Translations under genes and position numbers: made by a program | Assembly (NCBI GenBank): GCA_017412645.1 | Contig: JAFPWX010000001.1 | Location: 34,160-98,159, forward strand | Direction of reading: 5' to 3' | DNA length: 64,000 nt | Source of the DNA: Bacteroidales bacterium | GTDB lineage: Bacteria; Bacteroidota; Bacteroidia; Bacteroidales; UBA932 | Part shown: positions 24,485-33,644 of the stretch, piece by piece | Numbering within the stretch: the stretch's first letter is position 1 | How the letters are laid out: the number at the start of each line of letters is the position of its first letter | Notes under the pieces: generated by a model | Seen by the model: only the letters and a program-made list of their open reading frames with translations | Told to the model about the DNA's origin: nothing | Database searches by the model: none

Positions 24485-25905
24485 TGAAACTTTTCTTACC
24501 TGTACTGATATCCATGATGGCGATTGCCTGTTCTGCTACTCCTACCCAGGAAGAGCAGAACGAAAATCCATTTCTTAAAGTTTCCGTTTCACAGACAAAC
24601 GCGCTGCCGGACGAACAGGGTCTGGTGAGTGCAGACATCACTTTAGAAGGGCTGCTCAGAGCAACATCTTTCAATATCGTGAAGAAAACTAATGAAGGAG
24701 AGACTTTGAAAAAATACGGAAAAGCAATCCTCAAGGAAAAATTCGCTTTCCAGTATGCGGTCGCTTCCACGGATCCTGCCAGAATTGAATTCGAATTCTA
24801 CTTGCAGGCATCCGACGGCTCCCGTTCTAATGTAGAGAAACTGATCGTGGATAATTCCGCAGGGTTTAAATCGTCACCGTTAACCTTCAGCGGTTTCGAA
24901 GTGATGAATCGGATCACAGGTAAGGAAGACAATGGTCATGACGGTCTTCCCAAAGTGAAATATCTCCTGTACAACAACACTGATACGCGTTTCGATGTGG
25001 GCGGAACCGACCTGGGAATCACCTGGGAAATTGCGCCCGGCAAGTACGGGATGTTTTTTGGCGATACCTTCGGCAAGGATTTCACACCCAATCTTACAAA
25101 TCCTTCCCCTGGGGGGTCCAACTGGCGCGGCAACGTGTTGCTGTTCAGCGAAGATACCGATCTCTCTAACGGCCTTTCAATAACTGGTGCTGCAATGGAC
25201 TATTATGGCAGGGCCAGGGAGATATGCTATAGCGCTCATATCACCGACGGAAATAATGACTATACTTCCATCCCCACAGGAGCAGTTCACGCAGCCGGAA
25301 AGGAATACGTTCACTATATGAACATCAAAACTTGGTACGGCTGGGTGTCTAATTTCTCCAGTTACTTCACTTCGGCGGATGGGGGAGAAACATGGAACCG
25401 GGTCAGGAGCATCTCCTTCGCGTCCCGCAGCAATTTCGGTCAAGTTGGGATGTTTAATAAAGACGGTTACGTGTACATTGTCGGAACTGTGACCGGTCGT
25501 TCATCCCAGCCGCGTCTGGCAAGGGTCGCAGAAGAAAACATGGAAGTACAGACCGAATATGAGTTCTGGAACGGCTACGGCTGGGTCAAGGATGCAGAAG
25601 AGGGTGCCGCTCCACTTTTCGACGATTTTAGCGGCGAACTCTCGTTCGCATGGTTCCCACAGCACCGCAAATGGGTGCTGCTATATCTTAACGAACAGCG
25701 TAACGACCAAATCACCATGCGTTACGCCGACAACATCATTGGCCCGTGGAGTGCCCCGCAGGTGCTCACCGATGGGACCTCATTCTGGCGTCCATACGGC
25801 AGTTTCATCCACCCGCTATCCCTTAAAGGCGGAGATGACATCTACTTCGTAATGTCCGCCTGGAATGCGTACAATACCTATCTTATTCACGGAAAATTGA
25901 AGTAG
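24484..25905 (+). CDS. DUF4185 (GH183-type) lipoprotein, predicted endo-D-arabinanase, copy 2
   Basis: A 473-residue paralogue of the preceding protein with the same layout: lipid Cys16 (MKLFLPVLISMMAIAC), an Ig-like domain (about 30-125), and a DUF4185 domain (about 135-473). Conserved blocks include TGKEDNGHDGLPKVKY, VGGTDLGITWEIAPGKYGMFFGDTFG, GKEYVHYMNIKTW, and GSFIHPLSL ... YFVMSAWNAYNTYL. The N-terminal domains diverge more than the catalytic domains. Tandem duplication with divergence suggests different cleavage sites or chain lengths. It shares the TAATG junction with copy 1 and ends the operon; the operator of the next operon begins at its stop codon. Confidence 0.82.
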   Translation: MKLFLPVLISMMAIACSATPTQEEQNENPFLKVSVSQTNALPDEQGLVSADITLEGLLRATSFNIVKKTNEGETLKKYGKAILKEKFAFQYAVASTDPARIEFEFYLQASDGSRSNVEKLIVDNSAGFKSSPLTFSGFEVMNRITGKEDNGHDGLPKVKYLLYNNTDTRFDVGGTDLGITWEIAPGKYGMFFGDTFGKDFTPNLTNPSPGGSNWRGNVLLFSEDTDLSNGLSITGAAMDYYGRAREICYSAHITDGNNDYTSIPTGAVHAAGKEYVHYMNIKTWYGWVSNFSSYFTSADGGETWNRVRSISFASRSNFGQVGMFNKDGYVYIVGTVTGRSSQPRLARVAEENMEVQTEYEFWNGYGWVKDAEEGAAPLFDDFSGELSFAWFPQHRKWVLLYLNEQRNDQITMRYADNIIGPWSAPQVLTDGTSFWRPYGSFIHPLSLKGGDDIYFVMSAWNAYNTYLIHGKLK

Positions 25906-25968
25906 TTAAATTGTTTTAGCTATTTTACAAAATAAATCTTATCTTTGCCATTAGCTAAAACGATTCAG
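25905..25968 (+). promoter_or_regulatory. susC-operon promoter flanked by two LacI-type operators
   Basis: The -7 box TATCTTTG (25940-25947) has only a weak -33 match (TTAG near 25916). Upstream operator GTTAAATTGTTTTAGC (25905-25920) covers the -33 region. Downstream operator GCTAAAACGATTCAGC (25953-25968) lies just past the predicted start of transcription. Their centres are 48 bp apart. Two operators could allow DNA looping or stepwise repression. Confidence 0.65.
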
Positions 25969-26004
25969 CGTTGAATTTATTAATCAATTCTAAATTCTAA
26001 TCAT

Positions 26005-29000
26005 ATGTCATTCAGAACCAGATTGTTCCTGCTAGTATTGATACTGGTTCTCCCAGTAGGGCTTTCGGCGCAGAGCCGTAAGTCCCTCACCGTTTCCGGC
26101 GTCGTGAAGGAAGCGGGTACCGGTGAACCCATCGTCGCGGCAGGCGTCATGCAGAAGGCAACCAATATCGGTGCAATCACCGATTTAGACGGTTCCTACC
26201 TCATCAAGGTGAACGACGCAAACGGAGTCCTCGTGGTGTCCGCCATCGGATACAAAAGCATAGAGGTTCCCATTAACGGTCGTTCCACTATCGACTTTGT
26301 GCTGGAATCCGATTCCGAATCTCTTGAAGATGCAGTGGTGATTGGTTACGGTACTCAGAAGAAAGCTACGGTTACCGGAGCTCTCACTGTCGTCAACACG
26401 GAACTCGTGGGCAAGGCTGTAACACCCACTCTTGCCAATGCATTGGGCGGTACTGTTCCCGGTATCATCTCTCGTCAGCGTTCCGGTGAACCGGGTTACG
26501 ATGGAGCAACTCTGCTCATCCGCGGAGCGGGAACCTGGCTCAACTCCAATCCCCTCGTGTTGGTAGATGGTATCGAACGCGACATCAACCTTATCAATAA
26601 CGACGAAATCGAGTCCTTCTCCATCCTCAAGGATGCTTCCGCCACCGCAGTTTATGGTATGCGAGGCGCTAACGGCGTTATCCTCATTAACACGAAGAAG
26701 GGTAGCCTTGGCAAGCCCAAGGTAACGTTCCGTTCGGAAACTTCACTGCTTCACGGTCTCCGTTTCCCCAACTACATCGAGGGCTGGGAATTCGCAACGC
26801 TTATGAACGAGGCCTGCGAAACCGGAGGCGTGGTTTTGCCATGGTCCGACGAAGAAATTGAAACCTTCAGGGACGGTTCCGATCCGTACAATTATCCCAG
26901 TGTGAACTGGACTGATCTTGTGCTTAAAAAGAACGCCTTCCAGACCATCAACACTATATCCGTGAGCGGCGGTAATGAAATTGTCCGTTACTACGTAAGC
27001 GCCGGATTCTCTTCCCAGAGCGGTCTGTTCAAGGAGGACCCAACCTACGATTATCGTACAAATTCCCTGTCCCAGAGGTATAATTTTCGCTCTAATGTAG
27101 ACGTGAATGTCACCAAGAACTTCACTCTTAATCTCGGTTTGGCGGAAATTGTAGAGAATCGCACATATCCCGGCACTCCCGCAGCCGATATCTTCTGGTC
27201 CCTCAAGGTTGTGAATCCTATCACCTATCCGGTGAGGAACCCCGATGGCTCTTTCGGTTCGTCCAACACCTCCTACGAAAAGAACAGCCCCTATGTGCTG
27301 GCCACTAACAACGGTTTCTCAAAGCAGTTCCGTTCCACCACTCAGGGCACCTTCGGCGCCAAGTGGGATCTCGGTACAGTGATCACCCCGGGGCTGATGA
27401 TTGAGGGTAATTTCGCATACGATCACTACTACAGCATGGAGGCTACCCGCCGTAAACAGCCTGAACTCAAGAAATATCTCGGCCCCGATCCCGTTACCGG
27501 TGAGGACCGTTATACCACGATTCAGGATGAAGGAACTATGGGATACTTCATCGCGTATAACGTGTCCAATCGTGCGTACTACGGAGATGTCCGTATCAAT
27601 TACAACCGTTCCTTCGAGAGTCACAACGTTTCCGCCCTCTTAATGGCGAATCTGCGCGACTATTCTGACCTCACTGCCGGTAACACTACTGCCCAGCTGC
27701 CGTATCGCCGTCAGGGCTTTGCCGGTCGTGTTTCTTATAACTACAAGCAGCGTTATCTGATTGAACTCAACGCCGGTTACAACGGTTCCGAAAACTTCGC
27801 TCCCGGCCATCGTTACGGTTTCTTCCCTGCGGTGTCCGCGGGTTGGGTTCCTTCCGAAGAACCATGGTGGGGAATAGGATTCATCAACCACCTGAAGTTG
27901 AGAGGCTCCTACGGTACTGTGGGTAACGATGCACTTAACGCTCAGCGTTTCTTCTACATGTCCACGGTGAATAAGACTGCCGGCGGTTATAATTTCGCTT
28001 TCGACCAGTCGGGCGGCGGAAATGTCGGAGGAATGTCGGAGCTCCGTATGGGTTCGCCCAATGCATCGTGGGAAATATCTCATAAAACGGATATCGGTAT
28101 CGATATGGAAATGTTCGACCGTAAACTTCGCATTGGTGCCGACTGGTTCTATGAACACCGTACAAATATCCTCCTCGAGAGACATTCGGTGCCCAGTACA
28201 ATTGGTCTGGCAGCGGGTCAGCTTGCGCTGTCCAACATCGGTATTATGGACAATACCGGATTCGACGCTAACATCGAATTCACCAATACCACATCCAGCG
28301 GATTCTATTATCAAATTCGCGGAAACATGACATACGCTCACAATACCGTTATCGAAGACGATTCGGCTCCAGCTCTTTGGAGTTATCAGAACACTCGCGG
28401 CAAGTCGTATGGAATTCCGCTCGGTTATGTAGCTCTTGGACTGTTCCAGTCTCAGGAAGAGATAGATTCCAGTCCCAAGCAGGAACTTGGAACCTACACC
28501 GTAGGTGACATCAAGTACAAGGATATCAATCATGACAATGTGATCAACGCCTATGACCGCGTGTATCTCGGCTACGCCCGTGAGCCTGAAATCATGTTTG
28601 GTTTTGGTTTCACCACTGCATGGAGGGGAGTGGACTTCTCGGTGAACTTCACCGGTGCCGCTAATACCACCATACTCCTCGATGCCGCCGGTATGTGGCC
28701 GTTCCAGTTGGACTATCCTGGCTACAACGTTTATCGGGAATACTACGACCACCGCTTTATTCCCGGAGCGGACAACACCAATGCCAAGTATCCGGTAGTT
28801 CATAACGGTACTTCCAGCAACAACTACCAGATCAGCAGTCTCTACCTTCACGATGCGTCCTACATCAAACTCAAAACAGCTGAACTTGGTTACACGATTC
28901 CAAAGCGCGCATCCGCGAAAATTGGTCTCGAAAGGTTGCGTTTCTTCGTGAACGGCAACAATCTGCTTTGCCTCGACAACCTTAACGGAATGGTAGATCC

Positions 29001-29076
29001 GGAATCCAACCACCTTGGAGCCAGTACCTATCCGACCCAGATGGCAATTACGCTTGGTGTAGATGTGGGATTCTAA
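26005..29076 (+). CDS. SusC/RagA-family TonB-dependent outer-membrane transporter
   Basis: A 1023-residue oligosaccharide importer. After a signal peptide (to about SAQ, residue 23) comes a carboxypeptidase-regulatory-like domain (about 28-110) with the SusC signature GVVKEAGTGEPIVAAGV. The plug follows (about 115-230): ALGGTVPGIISRQRSGEPG, the conserved LLIRGAGTW and VDGIERDI, and ASATAVYGMRGANGVILINTKKG. The rest is the 22-stranded barrel. It pairs with the SusD-like gene 19 bases downstream. Two LacI-type operators around its promoter tie its expression to the kinase-isomerase operon. The likely cargo, from context, is D-arabino-oligosaccharides. Confidence 0.95.
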   Translation: MSFRTRLFLLVLILVLPVGLSAQSRKSLTVSGVVKEAGTGEPIVAAGVMQKATNIGAITDLDGSYLIKVNDANGVLVVSAIGYKSIEVPINGRSTIDFVLESDSESLEDAVVIGYGTQKKATVTGALTVVNTELVGKAVTPTLANALGGTVPGIISRQRSGEPGYDGATLLIRGAGTWLNSNPLVLVDGIERDINLINNDEIESFSILKDASATAVYGMRGANGVILINTKKGSLGKPKVTFRSETSLLHGLRFPNYIEGWEFATLMNEACETGGVVLPWSDEEIETFRDGSDPYNYPSVNWTDLVLKKNAFQTINTISVSGGNEIVRYYVSAGFSSQSGLFKEDPTYDYRTNSLSQRYNFRSNVDVNVTKNFTLNLGLAEIVENRTYPGTPAADIFWSLKVVNPITYPVRNPDGSFGSSNTSYEKNSPYVLATNNGFSKQFRSTTQGTFGAKWDLGTVITPGLMIEGNFAYDHYYSMEATRRKQPELKKYLGPDPVTGEDRYTTIQDEGTMGYFIAYNVSNRAYYGDVRINYNRSFESHNVSALLMANLRDYSDLTAGNTTAQLPYRRQGFAGRVSYNYKQRYLIELNAGYNGSENFAPGHRYGFFPAVSAGWVPSEEPWWGIGFINHLKLRGSYGTVGNDALNAQRFFYMSTVNKTAGGYNFAFDQSGGGNVGGMSELRMGSPNASWEISHKTDIGIDMEMFDRKLRIGADWFYEHRTNILLERHSVPSTIGLAAGQLALSNIGIMDNTGFDANIEFTNTTSSGFYYQIRGNMTYAHNTVIEDDSAPALWSYQNTRGKSYGIPLGYVALGLFQSQEEIDSSPKQELGTYTVGDIKYKDINHDNVINAYDRVYLGYAREPEIMFGFGFTTAWRGVDFSVNFTGAANTTILLDAAGMWPFQLDYPGYNVYREYYDHRFIPGADNTNAKYPVVHNGTSSNNYQISSLYLHDASYIKLKTAELGYTIPKRASAKIGLERLRFFVNGNNLLCLDNLNGMVDPESNHLGASTYPTQMAITLGVDVGF

Positions 29077-29095
29077 AGAACAGGAGGAAACAAGT

Positions 29096-30943
29096 ATGAA
29101 AAAAATATTATACATAGTATTCGCAGCACTGGTGCTTGCATCGGCAGTTTCCTGTGAAAAGTTCCTGAATATGGCTCCGGACGAAAACCTTACTCTGGAC
29201 GACGTGTTCAAGAACCGCCTCAATACCAGGGCGTTCCTGGCAAACGCATACTCCTATATGCCATACCACGCAGATCAGAACTGGGACAACAACTTTACCG
29301 GTTCCTGCGATGAAGAGGAGATTGCATATGGCGCCCACTACACTCACGCCATGTCTAGTGGTGCATGGGCTCCGACCGACGGTAGTGTGTCTCCTATCTG
29401 GACATCCATGTACGAAGGCATACGTAAAGTCAACCTTGTGATAGAGAATGCGGATCGCTGCTCCGACGCTACGGCTGATGAAATCCGCTGGTGGAAGGGA
29501 GAAGCCTATTTCCTGCGTGCCTTCTATCATTTCCTGATATTCCGCGCTTATGGTCCCATTCCTATAGTGGACCACGTGGTGGACATTAACGAAGACATCG
29601 CCTCTATAGTGCGTGCTACCGCTGACGAGGTGGCGGCATTCATAGCTGCCGACTGCGATCGTGCAGCTGAATATCTCGTGGACAAAGACGAATGGCCTTC
29701 GCTCGACTATGCCCGTGCCACTCCGGTAGCAGCGCTTGCACTCAAGAGCAGAGTGCTCCTGTACGTGGCTTCGCCTCTTTACAACGGCAATCCGGTCTTC
29801 GCGGATCTCAAAGACCCGATCAGCGGCAAGAACCTTATTTCCCAGACATACGATCCTGAGAAATGGAAGAAAGCTGCCGATGCGGCAAAGGCATGTATCG
29901 ACGCTGCAGAAGCAATCGGCCACGGTCTTTACACTGCAGAACTTGCAACAGATCCTGTGAAGAACTATCAGAACATCTTCAATGTTAATTGGAACAAGGA
30001 AGTGCTCTGGGGCCGTAACAACGGAGCCGGGGACCACTGGCTCAACTGCTCCGATCCCACCTCCTTCGGATGCTACGCCATCTTCGATCCTACTCAGGAA
30101 ATGGTGGATGCGTATGAGATGGAAGACGGAAGCACCCCGATTACGGGCTATGCGGCCGACGGTATTACTCCCATAATCAATCCGGCTTCGGGATACACTG
30201 AGACAGGATTCACCACTAGCGGCGTGGAAGGCCGCTGGACGGCTAATGTCTCCAATATGTACGCACATCGCGAGCCCCGTTTCTATGCTTCCATCAATTT
30301 CGCAGGAGGTATCTGGAAGACTACACGTGCCAGTAACTGGACAGTTCCTCACGTGAATGAATTCTGGTACTACGGTATAGACGGTAAGAATAATGCCGGT
30401 TCCGACTACTGCAAGACGGGATACCTGATGAAGAAGCTTCATTATCCCACACGTGTTCCATGGCAGTCAACCCCGCTCCAGGTATGGATTTACTTCCGAC
30501 TGGGAGAGATTTATCTGAACTATGCAGAGGCTCTGAATGAGTATTCCGGCCCCGTGGCAGACGTCTATACTTATGTGGATGCCATACGTACACGTGCCGC
30601 TCTTCCCGGTCTTGCCGCTGGTCTGACGAAGGATCAGATGAGGGAAAGGATACACCACGAGCGTCGTATCGAACTGGCCTTTGAAACCCATCGCTGGTTC
30701 GATGTTCGCCGCTGGATGGAAGGTGAAAGCCAGAACAAGCCTATTCACTCGATGAATATCTGGGAGGGTACCAACCAGACTGATCCCGCCTTCTACAAGA
30801 GAATCGAGGTCGAGAAGCGCGTTTTTGAAACGCCCAAACACTATTTTTACCCAATCCCACAGAGTGAAGTGGACAAGAACGTCAAGCACTATCTGGTCCA
30901 GAATCTCGGATGGATAACGGCAACAGCCGGAGATGGAGAATAA
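29096..30943 (+). CDS. SusD/RagB-family nutrient-binding lipoprotein
   Basis: A 615-residue surface glycan-binding lipoprotein (MKKILYIVFAALVLASAVSC, lipid Cys20) that caps the SusC barrel. SusD hallmarks are FLNMAPDENLTLDDVFKN, EAYFLRAFYHFLIFRAYGPIPIV, and the C-terminal HERRIELAFETHRWFDVRRW with YFYPIPQSEVDKN. I chose ATG 29096, where the signal peptide begins; a plain AGGAGG (29082-29087) precedes it by 8 bases, which is rare in this window. The nearest fit is the large SusD type with an insert around residues 340-430. Confidence 0.94.
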   Translation: MKKILYIVFAALVLASAVSCEKFLNMAPDENLTLDDVFKNRLNTRAFLANAYSYMPYHADQNWDNNFTGSCDEEEIAYGAHYTHAMSSGAWAPTDGSVSPIWTSMYEGIRKVNLVIENADRCSDATADEIRWWKGEAYFLRAFYHFLIFRAYGPIPIVDHVVDINEDIASIVRATADEVAAFIAADCDRAAEYLVDKDEWPSLDYARATPVAALALKSRVLLYVASPLYNGNPVFADLKDPISGKNLISQTYDPEKWKKAADAAKACIDAAEAIGHGLYTAELATDPVKNYQNIFNVNWNKEVLWGRNNGAGDHWLNCSDPTSFGCYAIFDPTQEMVDAYEMEDGSTPITGYAADGITPIINPASGYTETGFTTSGVEGRWTANVSNMYAHREPRFYASINFAGGIWKTTRASNWTVPHVNEFWYYGIDGKNNAGSDYCKTGYLMKKLHYPTRVPWQSTPLQVWIYFRLGEIYLNYAEALNEYSGPVADVYTYVDAIRTRAALPGLAAGLTKDQMRERIHHERRIELAFETHRWFDVRRWMEGESQNKPIHSMNIWEGTNQTDPAFYKRIEVEKRVFETPKHYFYPIPQSEVDKNVKHYLVQNLGWITATAGDGE

Positions 30944-30944
30944 A

Positions 30945-32156
30945 ATGAAACAAACAATATTATGCATTGCCCTTGGGGCCGCCTTGCTCGGCGGCCTTCA
31001 GGGCTGTAACAGGACTTACATTATGGGAACTTACGGTTATGATGCGGCCTATTTCGCAAAGCACGGAATCAAGACTGTTGAACTTGTGGACGGCCGTTCG
31101 AAAGTGATGGTAATCCCTGCGTGGCAGGGAAGGGTACAAACCTCAACCACAGACGGAAACGAAGGAACGAGCTATGGATGGACAAACTACCGTTTTATCG
31201 ACGCGGGTGAGGTAAGTCCCCAGTTCAATCCCTTCGGAGGAGAGGAACGATTCTGGATCGGCCCGGAAGGCGGTCCGTTCTCCTGGTATTTCAAAAAGGG
31301 AGAAGAGCAGGTATATGCTAATTGGAAAGTTCCTTCATATATCGATACCGATGCCTACGACGTAGTGGAAAAGAACTCCTCAAAAGTTGTTCTTGCCAAG
31401 GAATTCGATGCCGAGAATGCCTCTGGTAACCAGTTCCGCATCGGAGTTCGCAGAACTGTTGCCCTGGTTGGTGGCGAAGAGCTCAAGGCCCTTCTTGGTG
31501 TGGAAATCCCGTCGAACCTCAAGGCCCTTGCCTACAAAACAGAGAATACTCTCATAAACAAGGGCGAGGCTGCCTGGACCAAGACTACCGGACTTCCTTC
31601 GGTTTGGCTTCTCGGATCCTTCAACCCCACCCCCACAACCACGGTTTTTATCCCCTGCAATAAGGACTTTGCCGGTAAGAGAATCAACGACGAGTACTTT
31701 GGAAAGGTTCCGGCCGACCGTCTGATCTATGACGATGGAATGTTCTATTTCAAGATTGACGGCGAATACCGCTCGAAGATTGGCCTTCCCGCCGGCAGTG
31801 CAAAGGACATCTGCGGCAGCTACGATAGCGCCGCCGGTGTGCTCAATATCCTCAAGTACACTGTTCCAGAGGGAGACGTAGATTATGTGAACGGCCAGTG
31901 GGGCCCGCAGGAAAATCCCTTCGGAGGAGATGTAATCAACTCCTACAATGACGGTCCCACCGAGACAGGTTTCGTCCAGGGTCCGTTCTATGAGATTGAG
32001 ACTTCTTCCCCAGGAGCAGCTCTTGCTCCAGGAGAGAGCCTTACCCATGTTCAGTACACAATCCACATCCAGGGCAATCCCGAACAGCTTTCTGCTATAG
32101 CAGAGGCCGTATTCGGAGTAAAGCTCGACAAGATTGCAGGCATGTTCGCTAAATAG
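30945..32156 (+). CDS. DUF6786-like (mutarotase-fold) lipoprotein
   Basis: A 403-residue lipoprotein (lipid Cys21, LLGGLQGC). It shows the DUF6786 features I recall: FNPFGGEERFWIGPEGGPFSWYFKKG near residue 95, and a C-terminal part with GQWGPQENPFGGDVINSYNDGP and SLTHVQYTIHIQG. These resemble galactose-mutarotase-like supersandwich proteins, which may equilibrate sugar anomers or bind sugars; the activity of this family is not established. It begins one base after the SusD stop (TAAAATG) and lies 8 bases before the permease gene. A role in anomer conversion of released D-arabinose is possible but speculative. Confidence 0.65.
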   Translation: MKQTILCIALGAALLGGLQGCNRTYIMGTYGYDAAYFAKHGIKTVELVDGRSKVMVIPAWQGRVQTSTTDGNEGTSYGWTNYRFIDAGEVSPQFNPFGGEERFWIGPEGGPFSWYFKKGEEQVYANWKVPSYIDTDAYDVVEKNSSKVVLAKEFDAENASGNQFRIGVRRTVALVGGEELKALLGVEIPSNLKALAYKTENTLINKGEAAWTKTTGLPSVWLLGSFNPTPTTTVFIPCNKDFAGKRINDEYFGKVPADRLIYDDGMFYFKIDGEYRSKIGLPAGSAKDICGSYDSAAGVLNILKYTVPEGDVDYVNGQWGPQENPFGGDVINSYNDGPTETGFVQGPFYEIETSSPGAALAPGESLTHVQYTIHIQGNPEQLSAIAEAVFGVKLDKIAGMFAK

Positions 32157-32164
32157 TAAGGACT

Positions 32165-33607
32165 ATGGCAGAAAAATCAAGACTTGTCCCCAAAGGCATC
32201 GTGTGGCCGTTCATATTGCTCACGCTGCTCTTCTTCGCATGGGCTGTGCCGAACAACCTCACCGACACCATGCTGGCCGCGTTTAAGCGCATCATGAGCC
32301 TGTCCGACTCCAAGACTGCGTGGATTCAGGTGGTTTGCTATCTTCTCGGATACGGCTGCTTCGCAATCCCTGGAGCAATCTTTATCAAGAGGTACAGCTA
32401 TAAAAGCGGAGTTCTGCTTGGCCTCGGGCTTTATTCTCTCGGCACCTTCCTGTTCTATCCGGCATCGAAGGTAGCTGTAGTGAACAATTCCTTCGGGTAT
32501 ATCATGTTCCTCTTTGCGATACTGGTGCTGTTCGCTGGTCTTTCAATCCTGGAAACCTCCACGAACTCCTATGTGCTCGCGCTCGGTCCATCTGACACGG
32601 CAACCCGCAGGCTTAATTTCGCCCAGTCCTTCAATCCCTTCGGTGCAATCACTGGAGTTGTGATTTCCCAGATTTTCATCCTTTCCCAGCTGAATACCAT
32701 GACGGCCTCGCAGAGGGCTAACCTCACAGATGCCGACCTTCAGGCCATCCAGATGGGTGAACTGAATGCCGTTACCACAACTTATATGATTCTGGGAGCG
32801 GTGATGCTTGTGATACTCCTCGCCATCTTCCTCACCAAGATGCCGAATCTTAAGGAAGAAGGCGGCCCGATGGATCTCAAGGGATCATTCAAACGCCTCA
32901 CCCATAACAAGAATTATGTTTGGGGTGTGGTAGCACAGTTCTTCGATATCGGCGCTCAGATAGCGGTATGGTCCTATACTATACGTTATGCGATGCACAA
33001 TCTCCGTTTCGACAGCGTCATCGCTTCTCTCGGTCCGGACGCATCTTCCGATACCATTATCTCCGCTCTTCGCGGAATGGAGCCGCTTGCGGCAGGATTC
33101 TATAACGTGTGTGATGCCGTAGGCCTCGACGTGCTTCTGCCTCGAACCGCTGAACAGGCCGGTGCCACCTATTATATCATGTCGCTGGTACTCTTTGTAA
33201 TCATGAGATTCGTGTGCACCTGGCTCATGAAATGGATTAATCCCCGCAAGCTCCTTGCAACCATGGCTGGCCTGGGCGTGCTCTTCTGCCTTGGAACAGT
33301 GTTCGGAAAGGGTTTCTTCGGAGTGTACTGCCTGATGTGCATCAGCGGATGTCTCTCACTCATGTTCCCCACTATTTATGGATTGGGAGTCAACGGACTT
33401 GGCGAAGACACCAAGCTGGGCGGTTCCGGTATGGTTATGGCTATAGCCGGTGCGAGCGTGCTCACCCAGATCGAGGGCATCGTATCCGACCAGTCCGGCA
33501 ACATAGCAATCGCATACATCGTTCCTGCAATTGCTTTTGCAGTAATACTTTACTATGCGGCAATTTTCTGTCGTAAACAGGAAAAGAAACAATCACTAAA
33601 TATCTAA
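32165..33607 (+). CDS. MFS permease, FucP type (predicted D-arabinose/L-fucose:H+ symporter)
   Basis: A 480-residue inner-membrane transporter with about 12 helices. It shares the FucP core: FFAWAVPNNLTDTML (D34, equivalent to the proton-coupling Asp46 of E. coli FucP), LSILETSTNSY (E130, equivalent to Glu135), and RRLNFAQSFNPFGAI. A loop insert of about 60 residues lies around 280-345. E. coli FucP imports L-fucose and also D-arabinose, which has the same ring stereochemistry without the methyl group. In this locus, with no fucose genes, D-arabinose import to the cytoplasmic kinase is the natural inference. Confidence 0.85.
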   Translation: MAEKSRLVPKGIVWPFILLTLLFFAWAVPNNLTDTMLAAFKRIMSLSDSKTAWIQVVCYLLGYGCFAIPGAIFIKRYSYKSGVLLGLGLYSLGTFLFYPASKVAVVNNSFGYIMFLFAILVLFAGLSILETSTNSYVLALGPSDTATRRLNFAQSFNPFGAITGVVISQIFILSQLNTMTASQRANLTDADLQAIQMGELNAVTTTYMILGAVMLVILLAIFLTKMPNLKEEGGPMDLKGSFKRLTHNKNYVWGVVAQFFDIGAQIAVWSYTIRYAMHNLRFDSVIASLGPDASSDTIISALRGMEPLAAGFYNVCDAVGLDVLLPRTAEQAGATYYIMSLVLFVIMRFVCTWLMKWINPRKLLATMAGLGVLFCLGTVFGKGFFGVYCLMCISGCLSLMFPTIYGLGVNGLGEDTKLGGSGMVMAIAGASVLTQIEGIVSDQSGNIAIAYIVPAIAFAVILYYAAIFCRKQEKKQSLNI

Positions 33608-33644
33608 ACAATTACTACTTTTTTATTAATCAACACTAACAACA

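Noticed and set aside
29082-29087. AGGAGG before the SusD-like gene as evidence of foreign origin
   Set aside because: A single short match close to the start can arise by chance, and the gene otherwise looks native to Bacteroidota.
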